From assembly GCA_965227095.1 (NCBI GenBank), contig CBDDFL010000001.1:2976001-3040000 (forward strand): a stretch of DNA of 64,000 bases. The letters run 5' to 3'. A program made the position numbers and the translations under genes. Every line of letters starts with the position of its first letter. The first letter of the stretch is position 1. The notes under the pieces are model-generated. The model worked only from the letters and a program-made list of their open reading frames with translations, did no database searches and was not told where the DNA came from. The DNA comes from JANQMY01 sp965227095 (GTDB lineage Bacteria; Pseudomonadota; Alphaproteobacteria; JANQMY01). Below are positions 43,668 through 53,054 of the stretch, one piece after another.

Positions 43668-44156
43668 CTACCGGTACGGCGCATCCAGTTCCAAGTTACG
43701 GGCAATCTCTCGCTCCCAGCGGTCGCCATTCGCGAGCAGTTTGTCCTTGTCGTACATGAGTTCTTCACGGGTTTCCGTGGCGAACTCAAAATTCGGTCCC
43801 TCGACAATGGCATCCACTGGGCAAGCTTCCTGGCAAAACCCGCAATAGATACATTTCACCATGTCGATGTCGTAACGCGTGGTGCGCCGGCTGCCGTCGT
43901 CCCGAGGCTCGGCTTCAATCGTGATTGCCTGCGCGGGGCAGATGGCCTCGCACAACTTGCAGGCAATACAACGTTCCTCCCCATTGGGGTACCGGCGCAA
44001 GGCATGTTCCCCACGAAAGCGAGGGCTCAACGGTCCCTTTTCAAAGGGGTAATTCACCGTTGCTTTTGGTTTGAAGAAATAGCGCATCGCAAGAATGAAG
44101 CTCGAAACGAACTCCTGCAGCATGATCGCGCGCGCTGTTCTATCCAAAAAGGCCAT
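43668..44156 (-). CDS. nuoI: NADH-quinone oxidoreductase subunit I
   Basis: Carries clusters N6a and N6b, two [4Fe-4S] centres, in the peripheral arm; 162 residues. The two ferredoxin motifs are CIACKLCEAICPAQAI and CIYCGFCQEACPVDAI. An N-terminal amphipathic helix faces the membrane. This short form, without an extension, is the mitochondrial TYKY type. Confidence 0.96.
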   Translation of the reverse strand: MAFLDRTARAIMLQEFVSSFILAMRYFFKPKATVNYPFEKGPLSPRFRGEHALRRYPNGEERCIACKLCEAICPAQAITIEAEPRDDGSRRTTRYDIDMVKCIYCGFCQEACPVDAIVEGPNFEFATETREELMYDKDKLLANGDRWEREIARNLELDAPYR

Positions 44157-44186
44157 TGCCTCAATCCTTCTATCGACCGGCGCTTC

Positions 44187-45200
44187 TTAAGGCGCCCAGC
44201 CGGTAAACTGTAAAACCCCAGCGGTGATCACCACCCACGCCAATGACAGCGGCAGGAACACTTTCCATCCCAACCGCATTAATTGGTCGTAGCGGTAGCG
44301 CGGGACCATCGCCTTCACCATGGCAAACATGAAGAACATGGCGACAACTTTAAATGCGAACCAAAACTGTCCCGGAATCCAATTGAACGGTGCCGCATCT
44401 ATCGGTGGCAACCATCCACCCAAGAACAAGGTCGTGGTCAGCGCGCACATCAATACAATGTTGAGATATTCACCGATCATGAACAGCAGATACGGCGTGG
44501 AGGAATATTCCACCTGATACCCCGCCACCAATTCGGATTCAGCTTCCGGCAAATCGAACGGCGGACGGTTTGTTTCCGCGAGTGCCGAAATAAAGAACAC
44601 CACGAACATGGGGAAATGGGGGATGAAATACCAAACGCTGTTCTTCTGCGCTTCCACGATGCCCGACAGGTTCAATGTGCCCGCCGTCAACAACACGGTG
44701 ACAATCACGAAGCCAATCGACACTTCATAAGACACCATTTGAGCGGCGGACCGGAGGCCTCCCAAGAACGGATATTTGGAATTGGAGGCCCAGCCCCCCA
44801 TGATGATGCCATAAACACCGAGCGACGAAATCGCGAACAAATACAAAATGCCCACATTAATGTCGGCGATCACCCAGCCTTCACCCACCGGCATCACCAC
44901 CCAGGCGCCCATGGCCAAGGTGAAAGTGATGAGGGGCGCCAGCAGATAGACCGCCTTATTCGCACTGGACGGAATGAGCGCTTCTTTGAAAACAAACTTC
45001 AAAAAGTCCGCAAATGACTGCAACAGGCCAAAGGCGCCCACCACATTCGGACCCCGACGCAATTGCACCGCCGCCCAGATTTTGCGGTCCGCCAACAAGA
45101 GAAAAGCCAACGACACAAGCAGCACGACCATCAGCGCCAGCGACTGGGCCACGATCCAAAGGAACGGCCACACATAAGTTGTCATGAATTGCTCATCCAT
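44187..45200 (-). CDS. nuoH: NADH-quinone oxidoreductase subunit H
   Basis: Membrane subunit forming the quinone chamber, 337 residues, eight helices. Signatures are LRRGPNVVGAFGLLQSFAD and the acidic loop SALAETNRPPFDLPEAESEL that links quinone reduction to proton transfer. It overlaps nuoG by 8 nt. Confidence 0.96.
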   Translation of the reverse strand: MDEQFMTTYVWPFLWIVAQSLALMVVLLVSLAFLLLADRKIWAAVQLRRGPNVVGAFGLLQSFADFLKFVFKEALIPSSANKAVYLLAPLITFTLAMGAWVVMPVGEGWVIADINVGILYLFAISSLGVYGIIMGGWASNSKYPFLGGLRSAAQMVSYEVSIGFVIVTVLLTAGTLNLSGIVEAQKNSVWYFIPHFPMFVVFFISALAETNRPPFDLPEAESELVAGYQVEYSSTPYLLFMIGEYLNIVLMCALTTTLFLGGWLPPIDAAPFNWIPGQFWFAFKVVAMFFMFAMVKAMVPRYRYDQLMRLGWKVFLPLSLAWVVITAGVLQFTGWAP

Positions 45201-47286
45201 GGGTGCCCGTCACTTCCTGTGATGCTTTGCGCGCCACAAACAGGGCCGAACATTCGGCCATGGTTTCACTGGCCCGCGCAATGGGGTTGGTGAGGTAATA
45301 ATCGCCAATCGGCAGGGTGAAAGCGTCACCGCTTACCGAGCCAACGGATTTGTTCGCCAGCGATTGGATATCCGCGATGTCACCGGGCGTAATTTCGTCG
45401 ATCGCGCCAAGATGCGGATGTTCGCCCATCAGTTTGGACCGAAGCTCCGCCAAATTGTCGTATGGCAATGCCTTGCCCACCGCGGCCGATAAAGCGCGGA
45501 TTATCTTCCAATCCTCGCGCGCATCGCCAGGTGGGAAACTTGCGGCTTTGCCTTCTTGAACACGGCCTTCCGTGTTTACCCATAGCGCGTGTTTTTCGGT
45601 ATAGGCCGCACCCGGCAAAATCACATCCGCTAAATGGGCGCCTTTGTCGCCGTGACTGCCTTGGAACACAACAAAGGCATCGCCAAAGAGATCCGCCTTG
45701 CTGCCGTTCGGCAATTCGTCGGTGCCGAGGAGGTACACAAGACCGATGTCGCCGGACGTGCATCCATCCATGATAGCTTGGGTATCGCGCCCGCCGGCAC
45801 TGGGTAGAAATCCGATATCAAGACCGCCCACGCGGGACGCTGCCGTATGCAGAACATTAAATCCGTTCCACTCCGCAGTGAGCATGCCGGTATCGGCGGC
45901 GATCTTTGCGGCCAATGTAAGCACGGCTTCACCGTCAGCTCCGGCCAAGGCGCCCTGCCCAACGATGATCAACGGCCGGTCTGCGGAATTCAGTTTCTCC
46001 GCGAAGCTATGCTGTCCATTGGCGATTTCTTGAAGGGTCTGCGCCCCGGCGCCCAGACGTTCATATGGATAAGTGAGGTCGAGATCAGGCCCCACAACAC
46101 CAATGGGGATCATTCGGTCGAGATAGGCCTGGCGGATGCGAGCATTAATAATAGGCGCTTCCCAACGCGGGTTGGTTCCCACCAACAAAACGGCGTCCGC
46201 TTCTTCAAGACCGGCAATGGTCGAATTGAACAAATAGGTCGCGCGGGCACCGCCCAAAACGCTGCCGTCCTGGCGGCAGTCCAGATGAGGGCTATCAAGC
46301 GCGGTCCAAAGATCTTTCAACGCCTTCATGGATTCGAGGCACACTTGATCACCGGCAAGAGCCGCAATCTTCTGCCCCCCGAGGGATTTGATTTTGTCGG
46401 CAACGATCTTAAATGCGTCATCCCAGGAGGCCGAGCCAAGTTTGCCGTCAGTCCGCACATAGGGGCGGTCAAGACGCTGGCGGGACAGGCCATCGCAGGC
46501 GAAGCGCGCCTTATCGGAAATCCATTCTTCGTTGACGTCTTCATGCAAGCGCGGCAACACCCGCATCACTTCACGGCCCCGGCTGTCCACACGAATGGTC
46601 GAGCCGACCGCATCCATCACATCGATGGATTCTGTTTTACGTAGTTCCCAAGGACGGGCGGAAAACGCATACGGCTTAGATGTCAGCGCCCCCACAGGAC
46701 ACAGGTCAATCACATTGCCGGACAATTCGGAGTTGACCGCCTGTTCCAGATAGGTGGTGATTTCCATATCTTCGCCGCGGCCAATGGCGCCGATTTCTTC
46801 AACACCCGCAACTTCCGTGGAGAACCGTACGCAGCGTGTGCAGTGAATGCAGCGGGTCATGATCGTTTTGATCAGGGGGCCCATATATTTTTCTTCGACC
46901 GCCCGCTTGTTTTCTTCATACCGCGACGTATCCACGCCATAGGCCATGGCTTGGTCTTGCAGGTCGCATTCGCCGCCTTGGTCGCAAATCGGGCAATCGA
47001 GCGGGTGATTGATGAGCAGGAATTCCATCACGCCTTCGCGGGCTTTCTTCACCGTGGGCGTATTGGTGTGAAGGACCATGCCATCGGCCACCGGCATGGC
47101 GCAGGACGCGATCGGCTTTGGCGACTTTTCCATTTCCACCAAGCACATGCGGCAATTGCCGGCGATAGACAGTCGCTCGTGATAACAAAAACGCGGAATT
47201 TCGGCGCCGGCCATTTCACAGGCTTGCAGCACGGTAAGGCCGGCTTCGACCTCGATTTCTTTTCCGTCTACGGTGACTTTGGGCAT
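45193..47286 (-). CDS. nuoG: NADH-quinone oxidoreductase subunit G
   Basis: Large iron-sulfur subunit, 697 residues. The N-terminal ferredoxin domain holds the [2Fe-2S] cysteines around FCYHERLSIAGNCRMC. N5 is HPLDCPICDQGGECDLQDQA with its His ligand, and N4 is MTRCIHCTRCVRF plus the later CPVGAL. The molybdopterin-like C-terminal domain is present but lacks a cofactor site. There is no N7 motif, as in mitochondria. It lies 7 nt after nuoF. Confidence 0.95.
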   Translation of the reverse strand: MPKVTVDGKEIEVEAGLTVLQACEMAGAEIPRFCYHERLSIAGNCRMCLVEMEKSPKPIASCAMPVADGMVLHTNTPTVKKAREGVMEFLLINHPLDCPICDQGGECDLQDQAMAYGVDTSRYEENKRAVEEKYMGPLIKTIMTRCIHCTRCVRFSTEVAGVEEIGAIGRGEDMEITTYLEQAVNSELSGNVIDLCPVGALTSKPYAFSARPWELRKTESIDVMDAVGSTIRVDSRGREVMRVLPRLHEDVNEEWISDKARFACDGLSRQRLDRPYVRTDGKLGSASWDDAFKIVADKIKSLGGQKIAALAGDQVCLESMKALKDLWTALDSPHLDCRQDGSVLGGARATYLFNSTIAGLEEADAVLLVGTNPRWEAPIINARIRQAYLDRMIPIGVVGPDLDLTYPYERLGAGAQTLQEIANGQHSFAEKLNSADRPLIIVGQGALAGADGEAVLTLAAKIAADTGMLTAEWNGFNVLHTAASRVGGLDIGFLPSAGGRDTQAIMDGCTSGDIGLVYLLGTDELPNGSKADLFGDAFVVFQGSHGDKGAHLADVILPGAAYTEKHALWVNTEGRVQEGKAASFPPGDAREDWKIIRALSAAVGKALPYDNLAELRSKLMGEHPHLGAIDEITPGDIADIQSLANKSVGSVSGDAFTLPIGDYYLTNPIARASETMAECSALFVARKASQEVTGTHG

Positions 47287-47293
47287 CTATTGG

Positions 47294-48574
47294 TTACTCC
47301 GCCGCGACCGCCGGGGTTGACCCGATACGTTCTTCAATTTCATGCCGGAAGTGACGGATAAGCCCTTGGATCGGCCACGCCGCCGCATCCCCCAAGGCGC
47401 AGATCGTGTGACCTTCCACTTGCTTCGTTACTTCGTACAGCATGTCGATTTCTTCGGGCTGCGCTTCGCCGCGCACCATGCGTTCCAGCACGCGCCACAT
47501 CCACCCGGTGCCTTCCCGGCACGGCGTACACTGACCACAACTTTCATGTTTGTAGAAATAGGCAAGGCGCGCAATGGCCTTTATCAAATCCGTGGATTTG
47601 TCCATGACGATGATGGCGGCCGTGCCTAAGCCTGACTGCACGTCTTTGAGGGAATCAAAATCCATCAAGACCGTATCGCAGATGTCCTTGGGGATCATCG
47701 GCACGGAGGAGCCGCCGGGAATGATGGCTTTCAAATTATCCCATCCGCCGCGCACGCCGCCCGCATGCTTTTCAATAAGTTCCTTGAGCGGAATGCCCAT
47801 TTCTTCTTCCACATTACACGGATTATTTACGTGCCCCGAAATGCAGAAGACTTTGGTGCCCGTATTATTAGGTCGGCCAAGACCGGCAAACCAGCTGGCG
47901 CCCCGCCGTAAGATCGTGGGCGCGACCGCGATGGATTCAACATTGTTCACCGTGGTCGGGCAGCCATAGAGCCCCACATTGGCCGGGAATGGCGGCTTCA
48001 AACGGGGCTGGCCTTTTTTGCCTTCCAAGCTTTCCAGAAGCGCCGTTTCTTCGCCGCAGATATAGGCACCGGCGCCATGATGCAGGTAAAGATCAAAGTC
48101 CCACCCCGATCCAGCGGCATTTTTGCCAAGCAGTCCTGCGTCATAGGCTTCATCAACGGCTGCTTGCAAACGTTCCCGTTCACGGATGAATTCGCCGCGC
48201 AGATAGATGTAGCAAGCATGAGCGCGCATGGCGAAGCTCGCCACCAGGCAGCCTTCAATCAATATGTGCGGGTCGTGCCGCATGATATCGCGGTCTTTAC
48301 AGGTGCCCGGTTCGGATTCGTCCGCGTTCACCACAAGATAATGCGGCCGGTCGCCCACTTCCTTGGGCATAAAGGTCCATTTTAGACCTGTGGGAAAGCC
48401 CGCGCCCCCGCGCCCCCGCAAACCGGATTCCTTAATCTCTTCGGCAATCGCATCGTGCCCGCGTTCAAGAAGCTTTGCCGTACCGTCCCACGCGCCGCGT
48501 TTCTTCGCGGCCGGCAGGCGCCAATCGTGCAAGCCGTATAGATTCGTAAAGATGCGGTCTTTATCTTGAAGCAT
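47294..48574 (-). CDS. nuoF: NADH-quinone oxidoreductase subunit F
   Basis: NADH- and FMN-binding subunit with cluster N3, 426 residues. FMN/NADH motifs are GLRGRGGAGFPTGLKW and GAGAYICGEETALLESLEGK. The N3 cysteines lie in HESCGQCTPCREGTGW and a later Cys in GHTICALGDAAAWP. Its start overlaps the nuoE stop by one base. Confidence 0.96.
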   Translation of the reverse strand: MLQDKDRIFTNLYGLHDWRLPAAKKRGAWDGTAKLLERGHDAIAEEIKESGLRGRGGAGFPTGLKWTFMPKEVGDRPHYLVVNADESEPGTCKDRDIMRHDPHILIEGCLVASFAMRAHACYIYLRGEFIRERERLQAAVDEAYDAGLLGKNAAGSGWDFDLYLHHGAGAYICGEETALLESLEGKKGQPRLKPPFPANVGLYGCPTTVNNVESIAVAPTILRRGASWFAGLGRPNNTGTKVFCISGHVNNPCNVEEEMGIPLKELIEKHAGGVRGGWDNLKAIIPGGSSVPMIPKDICDTVLMDFDSLKDVQSGLGTAAIIVMDKSTDLIKAIARLAYFYKHESCGQCTPCREGTGWMWRVLERMVRGEAQPEEIDMLYEVTKQVEGHTICALGDAAAWPIQGLIRHFRHEIEERIGSTPAVAAE

Positions 48575-49197
48575 TACTCGTCCCCACTTCCCGCATACAG
48601 ACTTTGATCCTTCAACGTGGTCGCCCCGCCGATGGGCTCGGAAGACACACGGTCTTTTTGTGGACCGGTCTTCGGCTCCTTACCCGCCCGCAAGTCGGAC
48701 AAGATCGCTTCCATGGCCGGGCCATCCAGATCTTCGTAATAGTCGTCGTCAATTTGCACCATTGGCGCATTGACACAGGCGCCCAGACATTCCACTTCCA
48801 TCCAGGAAAATGTTCCGTCCTCGGATATTGTCTTCTGATCTTTGTGGATGTGTTTCTTGCACGCCGCCACCACATCGTCCGATCCACGCAGCCAGCACGG
48901 TGTTGTGGTGCACACCTGCACTAAATGTTTGCCCACCGGCGACAGGTTGAACATGGTGTAGAAGGTGGCCACTTCGTAGACGCGGATATAGGCCATATCC
49001 AACATCTCGGCGACGCACCGGATGGCGGGCTCGCTCAACCAGCCTTCTTGCTTTTGCGCCACCCAAAGAAGCGGGATGACGGCGCTGGCCTGGCGGCCTT
49101 CCGGATATTTCGCAATCTGCTTTTTCGCCCAGTCCAGATTTTCCGCGTTGAACGCGAAGTCAGCCGGCTGTTCTTGCGCGAGACGACGGGTGCTCAT
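48574..49197 (-). CDS. nuoE: NADH-quinone oxidoreductase subunit E
   Basis: Thioredoxin-fold [2Fe-2S] subunit (N1a), 207 residues. Ligands are the two cysteines of QVCTTTPCWLRGSDDV and the two of VECLGACVNAPMVQID. The C-terminal 40 residues are polar and variable. It overlaps nuoD by 4 nt. Confidence 0.95.
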   Translation of the reverse strand: MSTRRLAQEQPADFAFNAENLDWAKKQIAKYPEGRQASAVIPLLWVAQKQEGWLSEPAIRCVAEMLDMAYIRVYEVATFYTMFNLSPVGKHLVQVCTTTPCWLRGSDDVVAACKKHIHKDQKTISEDGTFSWMEVECLGACVNAPMVQIDDDYYEDLDGPAMEAILSDLRAGKEPKTGPQKDRVSSEPIGGATTLKDQSLYAGSGDE

Positions 49198-50372
49198 CGG
49201 TCAATCTCCCCGAATACGACGTCAAGCGACCCCAAAATCGCAGACACGTCGGCCAACATATGGCCCTTGCTCATGTAATCCATCGCCTGCAAATGCGGGA
49301 ACCCGGGCGCGCGAATTTTGCAGCGATAAGGTTTGTTCGACCCGTCGGACACTAGAAAAACGCCAAACTCACCCTTCGGCGCTTCAACGGCGGCATAGAC
49401 TTCCCCTTCGGGAACCCGATAGCCTTCCGTATACAGCTTAAAGTGATGGATAAGGGCTTCCATCGACTGTTTCATCTCGCCCCGGCGCGGCGGTGAAATT
49501 TTCCCGTCGGTGGTGGTCACCGGCCCGTCCGGCATTTTCTCAATGCATTGCTTCATGATGCGAATGCTTTGGCGCATTTCTTCCATGCGGCAAAGATAGC
49601 GGTCGAAACAATCACCGTTCTTGCCCACTGGGATCTCAAAATCGAGTTCCGAATAGCATTCATATGGCTGCGACCGCCGCAGGTCCCAGGCCATGCCCGA
49701 CCCCCGCACCATGACGCCGGAAAAGCCCCAGGCCAGCGCGTCTTCCGCGGAAATATATCCGATGTCCACATTGCGCTGCTTAAAGATGCGGTTTTCCGTC
49801 AGCAGCGCATCAATATCGTCGATGACTTTCGGAAACTCCTCGCAGAATTGATAAATGTCTTCAAGGAGCTTCGGCGGCAGGTCCTGATGCACCCCGCCCG
49901 GCCGCACATAGGCCGCATGCATGCGGGAGCCGGAAGCGCGCTCATAAAACACCATCAGTTTTTCGCGTTCTTCAAAGCCCCAGAGCGGCGGCGTCAATGC
50001 CCCCACATCCATGGCTTGCGTCGTGACGTTCAGTAGGTGATTAAGTAACCGGCCGATTTCGCTATACAGCACACGGATATATTGGGCGCGCTTCGGCACT
50101 GTAATGCCAAGCAGCTTCTCAACCGCTAGAGCAAACGAATGCTCTTGGTTCATCGGCGCCACATAATCCAGCCGATCGAAATACGGAACGGCCTGCAAAT
50201 AGGTCTTATGTTCGATCAGTTTTTCGGTGCCGCGGTGAAGCAAACCGATATGCGGATCCACCCGTTCGACAATTTCGCCGTCAAGTTCCAGCACCAGGCG
50301 CAGCACACCGTGCGCTGCCGGATGTTGGGGTCCGAAATTGAGGCTTAGATTGCGAATTTCTGTCTCGGCCAT
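49194..50372 (-). CDS. nuoD: NADH-quinone oxidoreductase subunit D
   Basis: 49-kDa-type subunit lining the quinone site, derived from NiFe-hydrogenase large subunits; 392 residues. The start NLSLNFGPQHPAAHGVLRLV contains the conserved quinone-site His. HIGLLHRGTEKLIEHKTYLQ follows. The C-terminus ends in LGSLDVVFGEIDR. It is separate from nuoC, unlike the fused NuoCD of E. coli. Confidence 0.96.
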   Translation of the reverse strand: MAETEIRNLSLNFGPQHPAAHGVLRLVLELDGEIVERVDPHIGLLHRGTEKLIEHKTYLQAVPYFDRLDYVAPMNQEHSFALAVEKLLGITVPKRAQYIRVLYSEIGRLLNHLLNVTTQAMDVGALTPPLWGFEEREKLMVFYERASGSRMHAAYVRPGGVHQDLPPKLLEDIYQFCEEFPKVIDDIDALLTENRIFKQRNVDIGYISAEDALAWGFSGVMVRGSGMAWDLRRSQPYECYSELDFEIPVGKNGDCFDRYLCRMEEMRQSIRIMKQCIEKMPDGPVTTTDGKISPPRRGEMKQSMEALIHHFKLYTEGYRVPEGEVYAAVEAPKGEFGVFLVSDGSNKPYRCKIRAPGFPHLQAMDYMSKGHMLADVSAILGSLDVVFGEIDR

Positions 50373-50380
50373 AGCGCGCC

Positions 50381-51004
50381 CTAATTGCCCTTTGACTCAG
50401 GCTCGTCAGCCTTTTCGTCACCGGGAAGAATGTATTCAGCCCCTTCCCAAGGGCTCATAAAGTCAAAACGGCGGAATTCTTGTTTCAGCGAAACCGGTTC
50501 ATAGGCCACACGTTTCTGCTCTTCGTCGTAACGCACTTCCACAAAACCGGTCAGCGGAAAATCTTTACGCAACGGGTATCCGTCGAAGCCATAATCCGTT
50601 AGCAAACGGCGTAGATCCGGATGGTTGGAAAAGAAAATGCCGTACATGTCATAGGCTTCGCGTTCGAACCAATCGGCTGCCGGATAGACCTCTGCGCAGC
50701 TGGGGATCGCCGTTTCTTCGTCGGCCTGCAGCTTCACGCGAATGCGGTGGTTCTGATGCAGGCTGAGCAAGTGGTAAACAACATCGAACCGCTCGGTGCG
50801 TTCCGGATAATCCACACCACAAATGTCGATCAGCACCGAAAAACGGCACATCCCATCATCTCGCAGAAACTTCATCAGCGGCACAATTTGGTCCGCCTGC
50901 GCATGAACCGTCAGCTCGCCATACGCAACTTGTACGCTTTTGACGGCTTGTTCCATATTGCTTGCAATATGGTCGCCGAGTTCAGTTAGGCCATTGTCGT
51001 TCAT
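50381..51004 (-). CDS. nuoC: NADH-quinone oxidoreductase subunit C
   Basis: 30-kDa-type structural subunit, 207 residues. The signature region is WFEREAYDMYGIFFSNHPDL followed by RRLLTDYGFDGYPLRKDFPL. The tail is acidic. It sits between nuoB and nuoD. Confidence 0.95.
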   Translation of the reverse strand: MNDNGLTELGDHIASNMEQAVKSVQVAYGELTVHAQADQIVPLMKFLRDDGMCRFSVLIDICGVDYPERTERFDVVYHLLSLHQNHRIRVKLQADEETAIPSCAEVYPAADWFEREAYDMYGIFFSNHPDLRRLLTDYGFDGYPLRKDFPLTGFVEVRYDEEQKRVAYEPVSLKQEFRRFDFMSPWEGAEYILPGDEKADEPESKGN

Positions 51005-51045
51005 AATTCCCGCCGGGTTCTGGCCGGCCTTGCTTCGCGTTCTTT

Positions 51046-51603
51046 TTATCGTTCAATGGTGCCCGTGCGCCGGATCTTCCGCTGCAATTGAAGGATGCCA
51101 TACAGCAACGCTTCCGCTGTGGGCGGACACCCGGGAACGTAGACATCTACCGGCACAATGCGGTCACATCCACGAACCACCGAATAGGAATAGTGGTAAT
51201 ACCCGCCCCCATTGGCGCAACTGCCCATGGATATGACGTAACGCGGTTCCGGCATTTGGTCATACAGCTTGCGCAAAGCGGGCGCCATTTTGTTGGTCAG
51301 CGTGCCCGCTACGATCATCACATCAGACTGGCGTGGTGACGCACGCGGTGCCACGCCGAAACGCTCCAGATCGTAGCGCGGCATATTGGTCTGCATCATT
51401 TCGACGCCACAGCACGCGAGACCAAATGTCATCCACATGAGGGAGCCGGTGCGGGCCCAGTTCACCAAATCGTCGAAGCGCGCAACAAGAAAGCCTTTGT
51501 CCCCAAGCTCGTTCGAAAATTGCTCAAACGCGGGATCACCGGGTTGAAGGGTTGTCGTACCGCCCGCCAAAGGGGCCGGCGGTTGAGCGTTTTCTACTCC
51601 CAT
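51046..51603 (-). CDS. nuoB: NADH-quinone oxidoreductase subunit B
   Basis: Carries N2, the last [4Fe-4S] cluster before quinone; 185 residues. Ligands are the tandem cysteines of FGLACCGVEMM, then GSCANGGG and VYVPGCPPTAEA. The ATG at 51603 is chosen because the upstream 24 codons overlap nuoA and are not conserved. The resulting overlap with nuoA is 10 nt. Confidence 0.95.
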   Translation of the reverse strand: MGVENAQPPAPLAGGTTTLQPGDPAFEQFSNELGDKGFLVARFDDLVNWARTGSLMWMTFGLACCGVEMMQTNMPRYDLERFGVAPRASPRQSDVMIVAGTLTNKMAPALRKLYDQMPEPRYVISMGSCANGGGYYHYSYSVVRGCDRIVPVDVYVPGCPPTAEALLYGILQLQRKIRRTGTIER

Positions 51604-51959
51604 TCCAAGGCTCCCTTCTTCCATTCGTAAATAAATCCGATGGTTAAAACGCCTAAGAACACCATCATCGACCAAAAGCCGAACAGTCCGACCTCTTTAA
51701 ACGCTACCGACCAGGGGAAAAGAAAAGCGACTTCCAGGTCAAAAATGATGAACAGGATCGCCACCAGATAGAAACGCACATCGAACTGCATACGCGCGTC
51801 GTCGAACGCATTGAACCCGCATTCATATGCAGAGTTTTTTTCTGGATCCGGCTTTTGAACGGCTACGATGAACGAAGCAAGTAAAAGCACCAATCCAAGT
51901 GCGAGAGAAATCCCCAAAAAGATGATGATGGGGAGGTAACTGAGCAGAAGCTCTTCCAC
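51594..51959 (-). CDS. nuoA: NADH-quinone oxidoreductase subunit A
   Basis: Three-helix membrane subunit, 121 residues, first gene of the operon. KNSAYECGFNAFDDARMQFD is the conserved first loop (Cys shows state-dependent exposure in relatives), and ILFIIFDLEVAFLFPW is the second helix. The start is GTG with GAGG 6 nt upstream. Its promoter is at 52030-52057. Confidence 0.95.
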   Translation of the reverse strand: MEELLLSYLPIIIFLGISLALGLVLLLASFIVAVQKPDPEKNSAYECGFNAFDDARMQFDVRFYLVAILFIIFDLEVAFLFPWSVAFKEVGLFGFWSMMVFLGVLTIGFIYEWKKGALEWE

Positions 51960-52029
51960 GGCAAACCTCGGTGTCGGAATGTGTCAGGCTGCCCGCTTGA
52001 CGTCGATTCGTTATTACATTTCGCGGCGC

Positions 52030-52057
52030 AGTATATCCACGCGCCCCCAGGATGCAA
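52030..52057 (-). promoter_or_regulatory. nuo operon promoter
   Basis: On the minus strand TTGCAT (52057-52052) and TATACT (52035-52030) are 16 bp apart. The leader to nuoA is about 65 nt. It would drive nuoA-N and, as the gaps are short and lack terminators, probably birA, coaX, rnj and the DUF1467 gene. Confidence 0.65.
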
Positions 52058-52135
52058 TGCCTCCCAATGCCGCAAAACGCGACATAAGACACAGCAGAAT
52101 TTGTACTATTTGAAATTGTGTGACTTAGGGAAAAA

Positions 52136-52213
<78 letters not shown>

Positions 52214-52348
52214 GTGCCGTTGACAGCACCGGGAAAAAGGTCCCGATCGACACGCAGAAGCGCGTGTGTACGGCAGCGCCTCATGGGTGTCAAGAATAGA
52301 CCGTAACGGTAGCGGATTTCTTACTCGAACCGCAAAATTACGAAAAGA

Positions 52349-52424
52349 TGGTGGGCGATGACAGGCTCGAACTGCCGACCCTCTCGGTGTAAACGAGATG
52401 CTCTTCCAACTGAGCTAATCGCCC
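52349..52424 (-). tRNA. tRNA-Val (anticodon TAC)
   Basis: Minus-strand cloverleaf with acceptor GGGCGAT/ATCGCCC, discriminator A and encoded CCA. The anticodon stem TCTCG/CGAGA has the loop TTTACAC. It lies 135 bp upstream of tRNA-Asp, probably in the same transcript. Confidence 0.95.
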
Positions 52425-52517
52425 TAAGGGGCGGCAAAGAAACACACATCCGAGTAAATGTCCACAAGACATTCAGCGAATTTTTTGCCGCAGATGTGGA
52501 CCGGGTAAGAAGTCATT

Positions 52518-52538
52518 GCGGCCCCTGTTGGGGGCCGC
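52518..52538 (-). terminator. Terminator hairpin after hupB
   Basis: GCGGCCCC (52518-52525) pairs with GGGGCCGC (52531-52538), a very GC-rich 8-bp stem with a 5-nt loop, 11 nt past the hupB stop. The following sequence has only scattered T residues. Confidence 0.6.
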
Positions 52539-52549
52539 AGTCATGATTT

Positions 52550-52822
52550 TCAGTTTACAGAATCTTTCAGCTGCTTACCGGCCTTAAACTTAGGCTGGTT
52601 CGACGCTGGAATTTGGATTTTTTCGCCAGTACGCGGGTTACGTCCTTCACTGGCCGCACGACGCGTGACCGAGAACGTTCCAAAACCGACAAGCCGTACT
52701 TCCTCACCCTGCTTAAGAGAGTCGGTGATAATATCAAACACACTATCCACCGCCTTGGTGGCTTCCGCCTTTGCAAGATCGGTCGTATCGGCAACTTTGG
52801 CAATTAGATCATTTTTATTCAC
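52550..52822 (-). CDS. hupB: DNA-binding protein HU
   Basis: Small nucleoid protein that bends DNA, 90 residues. The start MNKNDLIAKVADTTDLAKAE and the beta-arm GRNPRTGEKIQIPAS (with the intercalating Pro in NP) are diagnostic. A GTG at 52822 with AAGGGGA about 9 nt upstream gives the standard length. The longer frame to 52981 only runs through the promoter region. It follows lon, as in other alphaproteobacteria. Confidence 0.95.
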   Translation of the reverse strand: MNKNDLIAKVADTTDLAKAEATKAVDSVFDIITDSLKQGEEVRLVGFGTFSVTRRAASEGRNPRTGEKIQIPASNQPKFKAGKQLKDSVN

Positions 52823-52864
52823 GTTGGAGTCCCCTTCCATCAGGACGCTCGAATTTATTCGGCG

Positions 52865-52893
52865 ATAGTATCCCCACGCCAACCTTGCGGCAA
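52865..52893 (-). promoter_or_regulatory. hupB promoter
   Basis: TTGCCG (52893-52888) and TACTAT (52870-52865) are 17 bp apart on the minus strand, about 40 bp before the hupB GTG. This gives hupB its own transcript downstream of the lon terminator. Confidence 0.6.
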
Positions 52894-52991
52894 AGTAAAA
52901 ACGGCAGAAAACTGTCGATTTTGAGGGGCAAAACGCCAAGTCACCCGTGAATTTCTGGCGTGATTCTGGGGGAAGAGTCAAAGAAAGGGCA

Positions 52992-53035
52992 AAAAAAGGC
53001 CCCGTTTACACCCGTTTTGGGCGCAAACGAGGCCA
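52992..53035 (-). terminator. lon terminator
   Basis: A long imperfect stem (53035 down to 52999, starting GGCC and ending GGGGCC, with a CGCCC-AAAA-CGGGTG apex) is followed by seven T residues on the minus strand. It lies 20 bp past the lon stop. Confidence 0.85.
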
Positions 53036-53054
53036 TTTTGATCGCCTTTTGGTT

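Noticed and set aside
52823..52981. N-terminal extension of HU
   Set aside because: It would read through the hupB promoter; HU proteins are 90 residues and the GTG at 52822 gives that length.
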